A stretch of DNA of 64,000 bases from Veillonellaceae bacterium (lineage in GTDB: Bacteria > Bacillota > Negativicutes > JAAYSF01), in NCBI GenBank assembly GCA_012523975.1, contig JAAYSF010000071.1, positions 101,679 through 165,678 on the forward strand, given 5' to 3'. A model generated the notes under the pieces. That model saw only the letters and a program-made list of their open reading frames with translations, was not told where the DNA came from and did not search any database. Below, one piece after another: positions 27,951-36,496 of the stretch. The translations under genes were made by a program, and so were the position numbers. The first letter of the stretch is position 1. Each line of letters starts with the position of its first letter.

Positions 27951-28985
27951 CTATCCAAGTTTTTTCGGTGACATTAGCACCCGTTTTAATACGTCGATGC
28001 TTTCTAAAGCCATTCCTGTTCCCATGCCGACGCAGTCAAGCGCATCTTCTGCTATGTGAACCGGCATGCCTGTTTCTTTGCTCAAAAGTATGTCCATACT
28101 ACGAAGTAAACAGCCGCCACCTGTCATTACAATGCCACGGTCCATGACATCTGCAGCAAGTTCAGGCGGGGTCTTTTCAAGCGTTACTTTCACAGCCTCA
28201 ATTATCCCAAAAACAGGCTCGCTGAGCGCCTGCTGAACTTCACGTGCTTTAATTGTCAATGTTTTAGGTAAACCGGTTACTAAATCACGTCCCCTAATTT
28301 CCATAGATTCATCAATATCAGGCATAATGGCTGCGCCGATTGTTACTTTGACCTCTTCCGCAGTCCGTTCACCAATCATCAAATTATAGGTTCGCTTTAT
28401 ATACTGCACAATGGCCTCGTCCATTTCATCACCGCCGATGCGAATAGATCGGCTGGTTACAATTCCGCCTAAAGAAATTACGGCAACCTCAGTTGTACCG
28501 CCGCCAATATCAACTACCATATTGCCAGTTGGCTCATGAACAGGTAGTCCTGCGCCTATTGCTGCTGCCATTGGCTCTTCAATTAAATACGCTTCTCTGG
28601 CACCGGCCTGAATTGTCGCATCAATTACTGCTCTTTTTTCAACCTCAGTAACACCTGAAGGCACGCCGACAACAACACGCGGTCTTATAAATGATTTACT
28701 ATCAATTGAGCGGCGAATGAAATATTTAAGCATTGCTTGGGTAATATCAAAATCAGCAATTACACCATCTTTGAGTGGTCTGATTGCAACTATATTACCT
28801 GGCGTGCGGCCAATCATTTGTTTAGCTTCTTCGCCAACGGCCAATACTTCGCCAGTGTCGCGCTGAATAGCAACAACTGAAGGCTCCTTTAGTACTATAC
28901 CCTTTCCCTTAACATGAACCAAAGTGTTGGCAGTGCCAAGGTCTATACCCATATCACGGGAAAATGAATCGAATATCTTCAACAT
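27951..28985 (-). CDS. mreB: MreB actin homologue
   Basis: The 344-residue protein has actin-fold ATP motifs DLGTANTLV (about 16-24), [17 protein letters not shown] (about 159-175) and the adenosine motif [11 protein letters not shown] (about 289-299). It forms membrane filaments that direct cell-wall synthesis. It heads the mreBCD-mrdA-min block; radC is immediately upstream, as in Bacillus and clostridia. Confidence 0.98.
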   Translation of the reverse strand: MLKIFDSFSRDMGIDLGTANTLVHVKGKGIVLKEPSVVAIQRDTGEVLAVGEEAKQMIGRTPGNIVAIRPLKDGVIADFDITQAMLKYFIRRSIDSKSFIRPRVVVGVPSGVTEVEKRAVIDATIQAGAREAYLIEEPMAAAIGAGLPVHEPTGNMVVDIGGGTTEVAVISLGGIVTSRSIRIGGDEMDEAIVQYIKRTYNLMIGERTAEEVKVTIGAAIMPDIDESMEIRGRDLVTGLPKTLTIKAREVQQALSEPVFGIIEAVKVTLEKTPPELAADVMDRGIVMTGGGCLLRSMDILLSKETGMPVHIAEDALDCVGMGTGMALESIDVLKRVLMSPKKLG

Positions 28986-29051
28986 TCCAAATGACCCCTT
29001 TCATTCAATAAACAAGCATAACCCTTGTTTGCATTTAGCAATAAAACTCAA

Positions 29052-29747
29052 TTATATTATTCCCTTTTCCTTTAGGCTTACATACCTCTTATCACCAATA
29101 ATTACATGGTCTAAAACGTTAATACCCAACAGTTTCCCAGCTGCAATCATTTGGTTGGTCAAGTCGATATCCTCTTTGCTAGGGCTTGGGTCGCCGCTGG
29201 GATGATTATGAACCAGGATTACAGCCGCAGCTGAAAAATTTATTGCCTGGCGAAATAATTCGCGCGGATGCACAATTGAAGCATTAAGTATTCCAGTTGA
29301 AATAATTGGCGTAGCCAAGACATGATTTTTTGTTGATAATAGTATGGCAATAAACAGTTCTTTAGTCTCGAATCTAAGTCGCGGCATCATTAAATAAGCA
29401 GCGTCCTGCGGTGATCTTATGACAGGTCGTTCAGCAGCTGCCAAGTTGTTAATCCTCTTGCCCAGTTCGACAGCCGCCGCAATAGTAACTGCTTTTGCAG
29501 GACCGATACCATCTTCCAGGGTTAACTCCTGAGGTGTCAATCCCGATAAAACAGCAATCCCCGCTTCCTCATATTTTTTCAATAGCTTTTGGGCAACGCT
29601 GACTGCCGAGTCACGCTTAGTTCCAGTTCGGAGCAATATTGCAATAAGCTCAGCATTGCTTAATGCTTGAGGTCCTTTAACCAGTAGTCTCTCACGCGGA
29701 CGTTCATCTTCCGGCAATTCTTTGATGGTAAGCTTGTCCAAATTCAT
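29052..29747 (-). CDS. radC: RadC/JAB-domain DNA repair-like protein
   Basis: The 231-residue protein has an N-terminal helix-hairpin-helix region (about 45-85) and a C-terminal JAMM metalloprotein domain with VHNHPSGDPSPSKED. The biochemical function of RadC is unsettled. Its ATG overlaps the maf stop as ATGA. The maf-radC-mreBCD order is a classic Firmicutes arrangement. Confidence 0.95.
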   Translation of the reverse strand: MNLDKLTIKELPEDERPRERLLVKGPQALSNAELIAILLRTGTKRDSAVSVAQKLLKKYEEAGIAVLSGLTPQELTLEDGIGPAKAVTIAAAVELGKRINNLAAAERPVIRSPQDAAYLMMPRLRFETKELFIAILLSTKNHVLATPIISTGILNASIVHPRELFRQAINFSAAAVILVHNHPSGDPSPSKEDIDLTNQMIAAGKLLGINVLDHVIIGDKRYVSLKEKGII

Positions 29748-30313
29748 GACACACTCACGCCAACCTTCGCCAAGATTTTAGCAAGCCTTCTTAGCGGTAA
29801 TCCAACTACATTAGAATAACAACCTTCGATACCATCAATAAAAACAGCACCTTTTCCCTGAATCGCATAAGCTCCGGCCTTATCCATCGGCTCACCGCTG
29901 GCAACATAGTTATCAATATCCTCGGCCGTTAAATTTGCCATTTTTACTATCGTAACTGCACAATCTGTAAATAGTAAGCCCCGATGTGCTACGGCGAGGC
30001 CGGTGATTACCTGATGCTCACGCCCGCTAAGGCTAAGAAGCATTCTCTTGGCATCATCGACGTCCACTGGCTTACCATACACTTTACCGTCTAGTACAAC
30101 TATGGTATCAGCGCCAATTACAACATCATCACGGTTAACTAACACAGCAACAGCCTTAGCTTTGGCTGCAGCATGAGCCATCGCGAGCTGGTTGGGATCA
30201 ATATTCTGCTCATTATCCTCTATAATATCACTTGTAACAACTTTAAATTCGCAGCCGATTTGAGCTAATAACTCGCGGCGACGCGGCGAGGCCGAGGCCA
30301 AAATAATCGCCAT
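29744..30313 (-). CDS. maf: Maf nucleotide pyrophosphatase
   Basis: The 189-residue protein starts IILASASPRRRELL, the Maf signature, and has GADTIVVLDGKVYGKP (about 67-82). Maf proteins hydrolyse dTTP/UTP or modified nucleotides and affect septation. An AGGAGGTGGG ribosome site precedes the ATG. Confidence 0.96.
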   Translation of the reverse strand: MAIILASASPRRRELLAQIGCEFKVVTSDIIEDNEQNIDPNQLAMAHAAAKAKAVAVLVNRDDVVIGADTIVVLDGKVYGKPVDVDDAKRMLLSLSGREHQVITGLAVAHRGLLFTDCAVTIVKMANLTAEDIDNYVASGEPMDKAGAYAIQGKGAVFIDGIEGCYSNVVGLPLRRLAKILAKVGVSVS

Positions 30314-30345
30314 AAGCCCACCTCCTTAACCTAACTGCACAATGT

Positions 30346-30618
30346 TTAAAACCGACGATAGAGAATTATCGCTATTATCATTCCCAAAATGCTAATTAAA
30401 TTAGGATAAAGTGCGAACCCTATGGCCAATTTTATCACATATAAATTTATCGTTACAGGGGGCAAATCAAAAATCGGAAAAGTTTTTACAAAATAAGGGG
30501 CTACCCCTGACAGCATAGAGGATGTTGCAATAATCTCGCCTAATATGCCTCCCAATACCGCGCCGGTAATCATAAACAGCGCTAAAATACCATAACTTGC
30601 ACTTTTACTGCCTCTCAA
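30346..30618 (-). CDS. DUF4321 membrane protein
   Basis: A TTG start at 30618 lies 7 bases after GGGGGAGG. The 90-residue protein has two to three membrane helices (about 10-35 and 60-88) with GAVLGGILGE between. It resembles the DUF4321 family that sits upstream of maf/radC in Firmicutes. Function unknown; the place suggests a link with the envelope-growth genes. Confidence 0.75.
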   Translation of the reverse strand: MRGSKSASYGILALFMITGAVLGGILGEIIATSSMLSGVAPYFVKTFPIFDLPPVTINLYVIKLAIGFALYPNLISILGMIIAIILYRRF

Positions 30619-30762
30619 GGTAAGACCTCCCCCGCAACAATGCTAGTAAAGTATGAAACATGTAACTGATCAAAAGAAATAACTTAAATTCATAGAAAAA
30701 CAGAGTTGTCTAATCTAGCTTATTGTACCCCAATCCTGCTGTAGTGTAAATAGGTCTGAAAC

Positions 30763-30796
30763 GAAAAAAGGACTGCCCCTAAAAAAGGAAGTCCTT
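30763..30796 (-). terminator. Terminator of the anion transporter gene
   Basis: On the minus strand AAGGACT pairs with AGTCCTT around a loop rich in T and G, followed by TTTTCG. It lies 26 bases after the stop. Confidence 0.8.
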
Positions 30797-30821
30797 GGAA
30801 AATTCATCGTTATTTTATATG

Positions 30822-32096
30822 CTACATAAGAAACCTTAAATATATATAGATATGCGCAATTATAATGGAAACAATCATTAATGGAAATGCAATTTTCATA
30901 AAGTCTATGAAAGTTAAAACATAGCCACGCGAAGCTGCAATACTGGAAACAACAACGTTTGCCGAAGCACCGATAATTGTACCGTTGCCGCCTAAGCAAG
31001 CGCCTAACGACAAAGCCCACCATAAGGTTGTTACATCCACACCGCTTATTTTTGCCATCGACTTTATTAGCGGAATCATTGTTGCAACAAAGGGGATATT
31101 GTCGATGAACGCCGACGCAATAGCTGATAGCCACAGAATTAGAATATGCATCATTGCCCAATCGGAATTGGTAACACTTAAACTCCATTCTGCTATCCTG
31201 TAAATTACGCCAGTCGCCTCAAGTCCGCCAACAATTATGAACAAACCAATAAAGAAGAAGATAGTATTCCATTCTACTTCTTTGAATATCTCATCAGGCT
31301 CTAACCCGGATATAAGCAGCAGAACAGCAGCGCCGGCCATTGCCACTGTCGCTGAATCTAAATGAAGCATTTGGTGCAGGGCAAAACCGGCAATAGTAAA
31401 GCACAGCACTGCCAAAACCTTAACAAGAAGTTTTTTGTCAGTCAGATATGAATGTTCATCAAGTCCCATTATTCGTGCTTCAGCATCGTCCGAAACAACA
31501 AGTTTTTTACGGTAAAGCATAATAAATAACCAATTTGTTATTATGGCGATTACTATAACAGCTGGAGCAAGATTAAATAAGAAATCGTTAAAGCCGAGTC
31601 CAGTAGCACCGCCAATCATAATATTAGGTGGGTCGCCTATCAAAGTAGCCGTACCACCGATATTGGACGCAAATATTTCTGAAACTATAAAGGGGATTGG
31701 ATTAATATTGAGCACACTTGTAACCGAAAAAATAATCGGAGTAACAAGCAGAACTGTAGTAACGTTATCTAAAAGCGCCGATGTTATTGCCGTAAAAATA
31801 AAAAATGCCGTCATTATCCGCACTGGTTTACCTTTAGCCTGTTTAGCCAGTTTTACGGCAGCATATTGAAACATACCTGTCCGCATTGCAATCGCCACAA
31901 TAATCATCATACCTATAAGTAATCCTAAGGTATTGAAGTCAATTTTAGCAATCGCTTCACTTTGAGGCATAATAGCCGCTAAGATAACCAAAATTGCCCC
32001 AATCAAGGCGATTTTGGTGCGGTGAATTTTTTCTGACACAATAATGCTATAAACAATTATAAAAATCGTTATAGCAAGCCAGGCATTCTCACTCAT
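30822..32096 (-). CDS. SLC13/ArsB-like (IT superfamily) anion transporter
   Basis: The 424-residue protein has about eleven membrane helices and the two inverted-repeat signatures of ion transporters: SNIGGTATLIGDPPN (about 144-158) and GACLGGNGTIIGASANVVV (about 368-386). These occur in ArsB, CitM and NhaD-like carriers; a carboxylate or Na+-coupled substrate is plausible, but the sequence does not decide it. It follows the propionate operon on the same strand but has its own promoter and terminator. Transport of a dicarboxylate such as succinate would fit that neighbourhood (inference). Confidence 0.85.
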   Translation of the reverse strand: MSENAWLAITIFIIVYSIIVSEKIHRTKIALIGAILVILAAIMPQSEAIAKIDFNTLGLLIGMMIIVAIAMRTGMFQYAAVKLAKQAKGKPVRIMTAFFIFTAITSALLDNVTTVLLVTPIIFSVTSVLNINPIPFIVSEIFASNIGGTATLIGDPPNIMIGGATGLGFNDFLFNLAPAVIVIAIITNWLFIMLYRKKLVVSDDAEARIMGLDEHSYLTDKKLLVKVLAVLCFTIAGFALHQMLHLDSATVAMAGAAVLLLISGLEPDEIFKEVEWNTIFFFIGLFIIVGGLEATGVIYRIAEWSLSVTNSDWAMMHILILWLSAIASAFIDNIPFVATMIPLIKSMAKISGVDVTTLWWALSLGACLGGNGTIIGASANVVVSSIAASRGYVLTFIDFMKIAFPLMIVSIIIAHIYIYLRFLM

Positions 32097-32156
32097 AACC
32101 TGTCCCCACCCTCCTATTTAAGGTTAGATCATAACCTACTAATATATTACTCTATT

Positions 32157-32187
32157 ATTATAATTATTAATTGGCTAAAAAGCCAAT
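32157..32187 (-). promoter_or_regulatory. Promoter of the anion transporter with a palindrome over the -35
   Basis: Minus strand -35 TTGGCT (32181-32186), 18-base spacer, -10 TATAAT (32157-32162). The -35 is part of the palindrome ATTGGCT-TTTT-AGCCAAT (32170-32187), a candidate repressor site. Confidence 0.6.
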
Positions 32188-32301
32188 ATTAACCATTAAT
32201 AAACCAGTATATATTTAGAAAACCCAGTTTCCGCCGAGTTTTATCGCAAGCACTAGCTGCCGCTTACGCTAATATCACCAGAATTTATACTTATAAGTTC
32301 C

Positions 32302-32337
32302 AATAAAAAAAATTCGTGCGGATTTACCGCACGAATT
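32302..32337 (-). terminator. Terminator of the propionate operon
   Basis: On the minus strand AATTCGTGCGG pairs perfectly with CCGCACGAATT across TAAAT, followed by TTTTTTATT, just after mmdC. Confidence 0.93.
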
Positions 32338-32344
32338 TTTGATA

Positions 32345-32740
32345 TTAGCCGATAACAGCTAAGATATCGCCAGGTTTTACGCCTTGATTTGCAGCAACAT
32401 TGATAGACTTAAGAGTTCCTGCAACTGGAGCAGTGATTTCGTTTTGCATTTTCATAGCTTCAAGAATTACAAGAACTTCGCCTTTCTTAACTTGTTTGCC
32501 AGCTTCAGCAACCAGTCTGATGATTTTGCCAGGCATTGGAGCTTTAACAGCAGTATCGCCTGCGCCAACAACAGCAGGAGCAGGAGCGGCTGCAGCAGGA
32601 GCAGGAGCAGCTGCCGGAGCAGGAGCGGCTGCAGGTTTAGCGGCAGGAGCTGCTGCAGGCTTAGCAGCAGCTTGAGCTGCAACTTCCTCTACTTCAACTT
32701 GGTAAGAAGTACCATTAACAGTAATATTAAATTTTTTCAT
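32345..32740 (-). CDS. mmdC: Biotin carrier subunit of methylmalonyl-CoA decarboxylase/carboxyltransferase
   Basis: The 131-residue protein has a short N-terminal region, an Ala/Pro linker (about 20-60) and a biotinyl domain with EAMKM (94-98), where Lys97 carries biotin. The length matches MmdC of Veillonella and the 1.3S subunit of propionibacterial transcarboxylase. It accepts CO2 from methylmalonyl-CoA via MmdA. The linker's repetitive GCN codons create long open shadow frames on the other strand. It is the last gene before the operon terminator; no beta subunit follows. Confidence 0.95.
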   Translation of the reverse strand: MKKFNITVNGTSYQVEVEEVAAQAAAKPAAAPAAKPAAAPAPAAAPAPAAAAPAPAVVGAGDTAVKAPMPGKIIRLVAEAGKQVKKGEVLVILEAMKMQNEITAPVAGTLKSINVAANQGVKPGDILAVIG

Positions 32741-32817
32741 TCTATTCTTCCTCCATTTTCGTTTATAATGGCCTATGGCCTAAAGCCTAATAGGTAATTA
32801 ATAGATACAGGACACCA

Positions 32818-32976
32818 TTAATGGGAGTTCATATTCTTTTGACGACCGGTTTGCGCCCAAGCATTGCTAGTACGTTTAATGCGCAAAGCAAGACCGCGAG
32901 TACCCATCATCGCATAAACAGCAGCAGTGATTGCCGCTACTATTTCCGGCTTAACACCCTTAGCATCGATTTTCAT
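32818..32976 (-). CDS. mmdE: Small MmdE/delta-C-terminal-like subunit
   Basis: The 52-residue ORF starts at ATG 32976 (AAGGTGAAGC site) between mmdA and mmdC. VKPEIVAAITAAVYAMMG (8-25) resembles the C-terminal helix of OadG/MmdD-type subunits, and the basic aromatic tail (RIKRTSNAWAQTGRQ, 32-46) resembles the Veillonella epsilon subunit. These segments tether the carboxyltransferase. The N-terminal membrane anchor of true gamma/delta subunits is absent. Assignment rests on position plus this short similarity. Confidence 0.75.
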   Translation of the reverse strand: MKIDAKGVKPEIVAAITAAVYAMMGTRGLALRIKRTSNAWAQTGRQKNMNSH

Positions 32977-32991
32977 TTGCTTCACCTTTCC

Positions 32992-34521
32992 TTATAGCGG
33001 GATATTGCCGTGCTTTTTAGCAGGGCGTGCTTCACGTTTGCTTGCCAGCATATTCAAGGCGGTGATGACGCGCGGTCTGGTTTCTTTCGGCTCGATTACA
33101 ATATCCACGAAGCCGCGCTCTGCTGCTTTATACGGAGTGGCAAATTCCTCAGTATATTTTGCGGTTTTTTCTTTAACATCAGGATCCTTACGGAAAATGA
33201 TATTAGCAGCACCAGCTGGGCCCATTACAGCAATCTCAGCAGTCGGCCAAGCTAAAACTTGGTCAGCACCTAAGTCTTGTGAACACATAGCAAGGTATGA
33301 ACCGCCATAAGCTTTACGAGTAATTACAGTAATTTTGGGAACTGTTGCTTCCGAGTAAGCATACAGAAGCTTTGCGCCGTGGCGGATAATACCACCGTAC
33401 TCTTGATCAACGCCTGGCAGGAAACCAGGTACGTCAACAAGATTTAACAGCGGAATATTGAAAGCGTCACAGAAACGGATAAAGCGGGAAGCTTTGTCCG
33501 ATGCATTAATATCTAAGCAACCAGCCATAACTGAAGGTTGGTTAGCAATAATACCTACAGTGCGACCGTCAAAGCGGGCAAAGCAAGTAATGATATTTTG
33601 AGCATAGTACTTGTGTACTTCATAGTATTCGCCGTTATCGACAATAGATTTGATAACATCAAACATGTCATAAGGCATATTAGGATTATCAGGTAGCAGC
33701 GCATTTAAGCCATCATCCATACGATTGGGATCGTCACCGGTTTCTACCTGTGGAGCCTCATCTAAGTTATTGTCAGGCAAGAAACCTAACAGATAACGGA
33801 TTTGCTCAATGCAGTCCTCATCATTTTCAGCGGCAAAGTGAGCAACACCTGAAGTACTGTTGTGAGTCATAGCGCCACCCAGGTCTTCGGCTGTAACTTC
33901 CTCGGCAGTTACCGATTTAATAACAGCAGGACCGGTAATGAACATTTGGCTGGTGTTTTTAACCATGTAGATGAAGTCAGTCAGAGCCGGTGAATACACG
34001 GCGCCGCCAGCACATGGACCCATGATAACTGAAATTTGCGGAATTACGCCTGAAGCCAAAGTGTTTCTATGGAAAATCTTTCCATATCCTGCAAGTGCAT
34101 CAACAGCTTCTTGAATACGGGCTCCGCCGGAATCATTAATTCCGATAACTGGTACACCCATTTTTACAGCAAGGTCTAGCACTTTGCAAATTTTAGCAGC
34201 ATGCATTTCACCCAGTGAACCACCTTCAACAGTGAAGTCTTGGGCAAAGGCATACACAAGACGTCCGTTAACCAGGCCGTAACCTGTTACAACGCCTTCT
34301 GCAGGAATTTCTTTTTCGCTCATGCCGAAATTGACACAGCGATGACTTACGAATTGATCGAGTTCGACAAAAGTACCGGCGTCAAAAAACTTCTCAATCC
34401 GTTCACGTGCAGTAAGTTTACCTTGAGAATGTTGTTTTTCTACACGTTTTGCGCCACCACCGAGCTTAACCTTTTCCTGCTTTGCTCTGAGTTCCTGAAT
34501 TTTTTCTTGGACAGTAGCCAT
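32992..34521 (-). CDS. mmdA: Methylmalonyl-CoA carboxyltransferase (decarboxylase alpha) subunit
   Basis: The 509-residue protein is a complete acyl-CoA carboxyltransferase with N and C crotonase-like halves: [20 protein letters not shown] (22-41), [16 protein letters not shown] and [16 protein letters not shown] in the first, [20 protein letters not shown] and [10 protein letters not shown] in the second. It moves the carboxyl group from (S)-methylmalonyl-CoA to biotin on MmdC, giving propionyl-CoA. It could also act in reverse as the beta chain of propionyl-CoA carboxylase or as a transcarboxylase 12S subunit. Confidence 0.95.
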   Translation of the reverse strand: MATVQEKIQELRAKQEKVKLGGGAKRVEKQHSQGKLTARERIEKFFDAGTFVELDQFVSHRCVNFGMSEKEIPAEGVVTGYGLVNGRLVYAFAQDFTVEGGSLGEMHAAKICKVLDLAVKMGVPVIGINDSGGARIQEAVDALAGYGKIFHRNTLASGVIPQISVIMGPCAGGAVYSPALTDFIYMVKNTSQMFITGPAVIKSVTAEEVTAEDLGGAMTHNSTSGVAHFAAENDEDCIEQIRYLLGFLPDNNLDEAPQVETGDDPNRMDDGLNALLPDNPNMPYDMFDVIKSIVDNGEYYEVHKYYAQNIITCFARFDGRTVGIIANQPSVMAGCLDINASDKASRFIRFCDAFNIPLLNLVDVPGFLPGVDQEYGGIIRHGAKLLYAYSEATVPKITVITRKAYGGSYLAMCSQDLGADQVLAWPTAEIAVMGPAGAANIIFRKDPDVKEKTAKYTEEFATPYKAAERGFVDIVIEPKETRPRVITALNMLASKREARPAKKHGNIPL

Positions 34522-34534
34522 CTTACACCTCCAA

Positions 34535-34555
34535 AGTGATTCCTAAGGAATCACT
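34535..34555 (-). other. Intergenic hairpin between mce and mmdA
   Basis: AGTGATTCC and GGAATCACT form a perfect 9-bp stem with a TAA/TTA loop, ending a few bases before the mmdA ribosome site. There is no T run, so it is not a terminator; RNA processing or stability control is possible. Confidence 0.5.
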
Positions 34556-34605
34556 AAATACACCCATAAGGTCTTGTTTAGTTATGGTAGCATCAACAGT
34601 ATACC

Positions 34606-35013
34606 TTATTTACGCTCGGATAATTCAAGCAGTATACCACCAGTAGCTTTAGGATGAATAAAAGCAATACTTGCGCCGCCAGCGCCGTAGCGAGGTTCTT
34701 GGTCAATCAGACGAACACCTTTAGCTTTGAGATCTGCCAAAGCTGCATTGATGTCATCAACTCTGATTGCTATGTGCTGAATACCTTCGCCATTTTTCTC
34801 AATGAATTTAGCGATAGGGCCGTCGGGGGAAGTCGATTCCAGAAGCTCAACTTCGCTGTCACCGCAAGGAATGAAGCATACTTTTACTTTTTGTTGTTCA
34901 ACAACTTCTTCACCCATTGCAGTCATGCCCAGAACTTCTGTATAAAACTTTTTAGCTTGCTCTAAGTCTTTTACAGCAATACCGACATGGTCTAGTCTTA
35001 AAGTTTTAAACAT
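34606..35013 (-). CDS. mce: Methylmalonyl-CoA epimerase
   Basis: The 135-residue vicinal-oxygen-chelate protein has two beta-alpha-beta modules with metal ligands at H10 (LDHVGIAV), H76 (GIQHIAIRV) and E near the end (GILLELSE). It interconverts (R)- and (S)-methylmalonyl-CoA between mutase and MmdA. An AAGGAGGTA site precedes the ATG. Confidence 0.95.
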   Translation of the reverse strand: MFKTLRLDHVGIAVKDLEQAKKFYTEVLGMTAMGEEVVEQQKVKVCFIPCGDSEVELLESTSPDGPIAKFIEKNGEGIQHIAIRVDDINAALADLKAKGVRLIDQEPRYGAGGASIAFIHPKATGGILLELSERK

Positions 35014-35066
35014 GGTAATACCTCCTTCTTATGAACTTGGATATTTATTGATCAATATACCAGCTA

Positions 35067-36005
35067 TTAGCGAAGAACAGCCGACAAGATGCCGCTGACA
35101 GCGGTATACGGATCATTTTTACGCTGCTCAATATCAGTCACCATTTGATCAAACTCGCCAGACGCCTGCACATGCTTTAACACATAACGTCCAAGTTGCT
35201 CATTTAGCATAGCCAAGAGCTCATTTTTCGTTCTTTCAGTGCGTCGGACGGTTAGCTTGCCTGATTCATGGAGATGAGCTATATGGTCATTAATGGTTGC
35301 CACCAGCTCAACGATTCCCTCGTTGCGGCTGGCAACTGTCCGCTTTATCGGCGGGCGCCAATCGACCATATCCTGATTGAGATCAAGCATCATTTCAAGT
35401 TCGATATTTAAACGGTCGACACCTTCGCGATCAGCTTTATTAATCCCGAAAATATCGCCAATTTCAAGGATACCGGCCTTAATTGCCTGTATATCGTCAC
35501 CAAGGCCAGGCACGAGAACAACTAACGTAGTATCAGCCGCTTTAACTATGTCAACCTCTGACTGGCCTACGCCAACTGTTTCAATAAAAATTACGTCTTT
35601 ACCAAAAGCATCTAATATTTTCACTGCATCAGCAGTCTTACGCGACAAACCGCCAAGACTACCTCTCGTACCCATGCTTCGGATGAAAACGCCTTCGTCC
35701 ATTGTAAGATCGTTCATTCTGATGCGGTCACCCAAGATGGCGCCGCCTGAAAAAGGACTTGTCGGGTCAATCGCAACAATACCCACCGTTTTTCCCTGAC
35801 GCCGATATTCTTTGGCCAGTTTGTCGGTGAGTGTGCTTTTCCCTGCTCCCGGAGGACCAGTTATACCGATTACATGGGCCCGGCCTGTGTGAGTATAGAG
35901 TTTTTGCATAATTTCTATCGCATTATCATACTCATTTTCAACAGCCGTTATGGCCCTCGATAATGCCAAACGTGAACCGGCCAGCAAATCCTCTACAATA
36001 TTCAT
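35067..36005 (-). CDS. meaB: MeaB-type GTPase, methylmalonyl-CoA mutase chaperone
   Basis: ATG at 36005 follows AGGTGGTG and gives 312 residues; the longer frame only translates an intergenic hairpin. G3E/SIMIBI GTPase motifs: P-loop GPPGAGKST (50-58), ETVGVGQSEVD (about 150-160), NKAD (about 206-209). MeaB (ArgK/YgfD) protects the mutase and gates delivery of adenosylcobalamin. It directly follows the mutase genes. Confidence 0.95.
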   Translation of the reverse strand: MNIVEDLLAGSRLALSRAITAVENEYDNAIEIMQKLYTHTGRAHVIGITGPPGAGKSTLTDKLAKEYRRQGKTVGIVAIDPTSPFSGGAILGDRIRMNDLTMDEGVFIRSMGTRGSLGGLSRKTADAVKILDAFGKDVIFIETVGVGQSEVDIVKAADTTLVVLVPGLGDDIQAIKAGILEIGDIFGINKADREGVDRLNIELEMMLDLNQDMVDWRPPIKRTVASRNEGIVELVATINDHIAHLHESGKLTVRRTERTKNELLAMLNEQLGRYVLKHVQASGEFDQMVTDIEQRKNDPYTAVSGILSAVLR

Positions 36006-36028
36006 TAAATAGCACCACCTACATGGTG

Positions 36029-36059
36029 GCATGCTGCCCCTATAGCAGGGGCAACATGC
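36029..36059 (-). other. Intergenic hairpin between mcmA2 and meaB
   Basis: GCATGTTGCCCCT and AGGGGCAGCATGC pair (12 of 13) around a 5-base loop. A T run is missing, so this is probably an RNA processing or stabilising element rather than a terminator. Confidence 0.55.
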
Positions 36060-36081
36060 TCCCACAACTTAAGTCAGCTAA

Positions 36082-36474
36082 CTATTTAACGTTAGCATTT
36101 ATGAAGTCAACGATATTGCTGGTCGGAGTTCCAGGTGTAAATACTTCAGCAATCCCTGCAGCTTTAAGACCAGGGATGTCTGCATCAGGAATAACACCGC
36201 CGCCGATAACCAGCACGTCATTCATACCTTCTTGCTTCAGAAGCTCAACCACACGCGGGAAGAGTGTGTTGTGAGCGCCGGAAAGAAGGCTAAGTGCTAC
36301 TACCTGTACGTCTTCCTGTAATGCAGCTTGGGTAATTTGCTCCGGAGTTTGACGGAGACCAGTGTATATTACTTCGAAGCCAGCGTCGCGAAGAGCGCGG
36401 GCTACGACTTTTGCGCCGCGATCATGACCATCAAGACCGGGTTTTGCTACTAATACTCTAATAGTTTTTTCCAT
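36082..36474 (-). CDS. mcmA2: Methylmalonyl-CoA mutase, B12-binding subunit
   Basis: ATG at 36474 follows AGGAGGG and gives 130 residues. It is a stand-alone cobalamin-binding domain with the base-off motif LDGHDRG (14-20, His17 the cobalt ligand), ALSLLSGAH and [11 protein letters not shown]. With the large subunit it forms the split mutase that converts succinyl-CoA to (R)-methylmalonyl-CoA. Confidence 0.96.
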   Translation of the reverse strand: MEKTIRVLVAKPGLDGHDRGAKVVARALRDAGFEVIYTGLRQTPEQITQAALQEDVQVVALSLLSGAHNTLFPRVVELLKQEGMNDVLVIGGGVIPDADIPGLKAAGIAEVFTPGTPTSNIVDFINANVK

Positions 36475-36496
36475 CGTTATCCCTCCTACTCTCGCC

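Noticed and set aside
32400..32682. Ala/Gly-rich, Leu-rich and Ser/Arg-rich frames opposite or within mmdC
   Set aside because: They are shadows of the repetitive Ala/Pro linker codons of the biotin carrier.
36006..36065. N-terminal extension of MeaB
   Set aside because: The extra 20 residues translate the intergenic hairpin and a proper ribosome site precedes the ATG at 36005.
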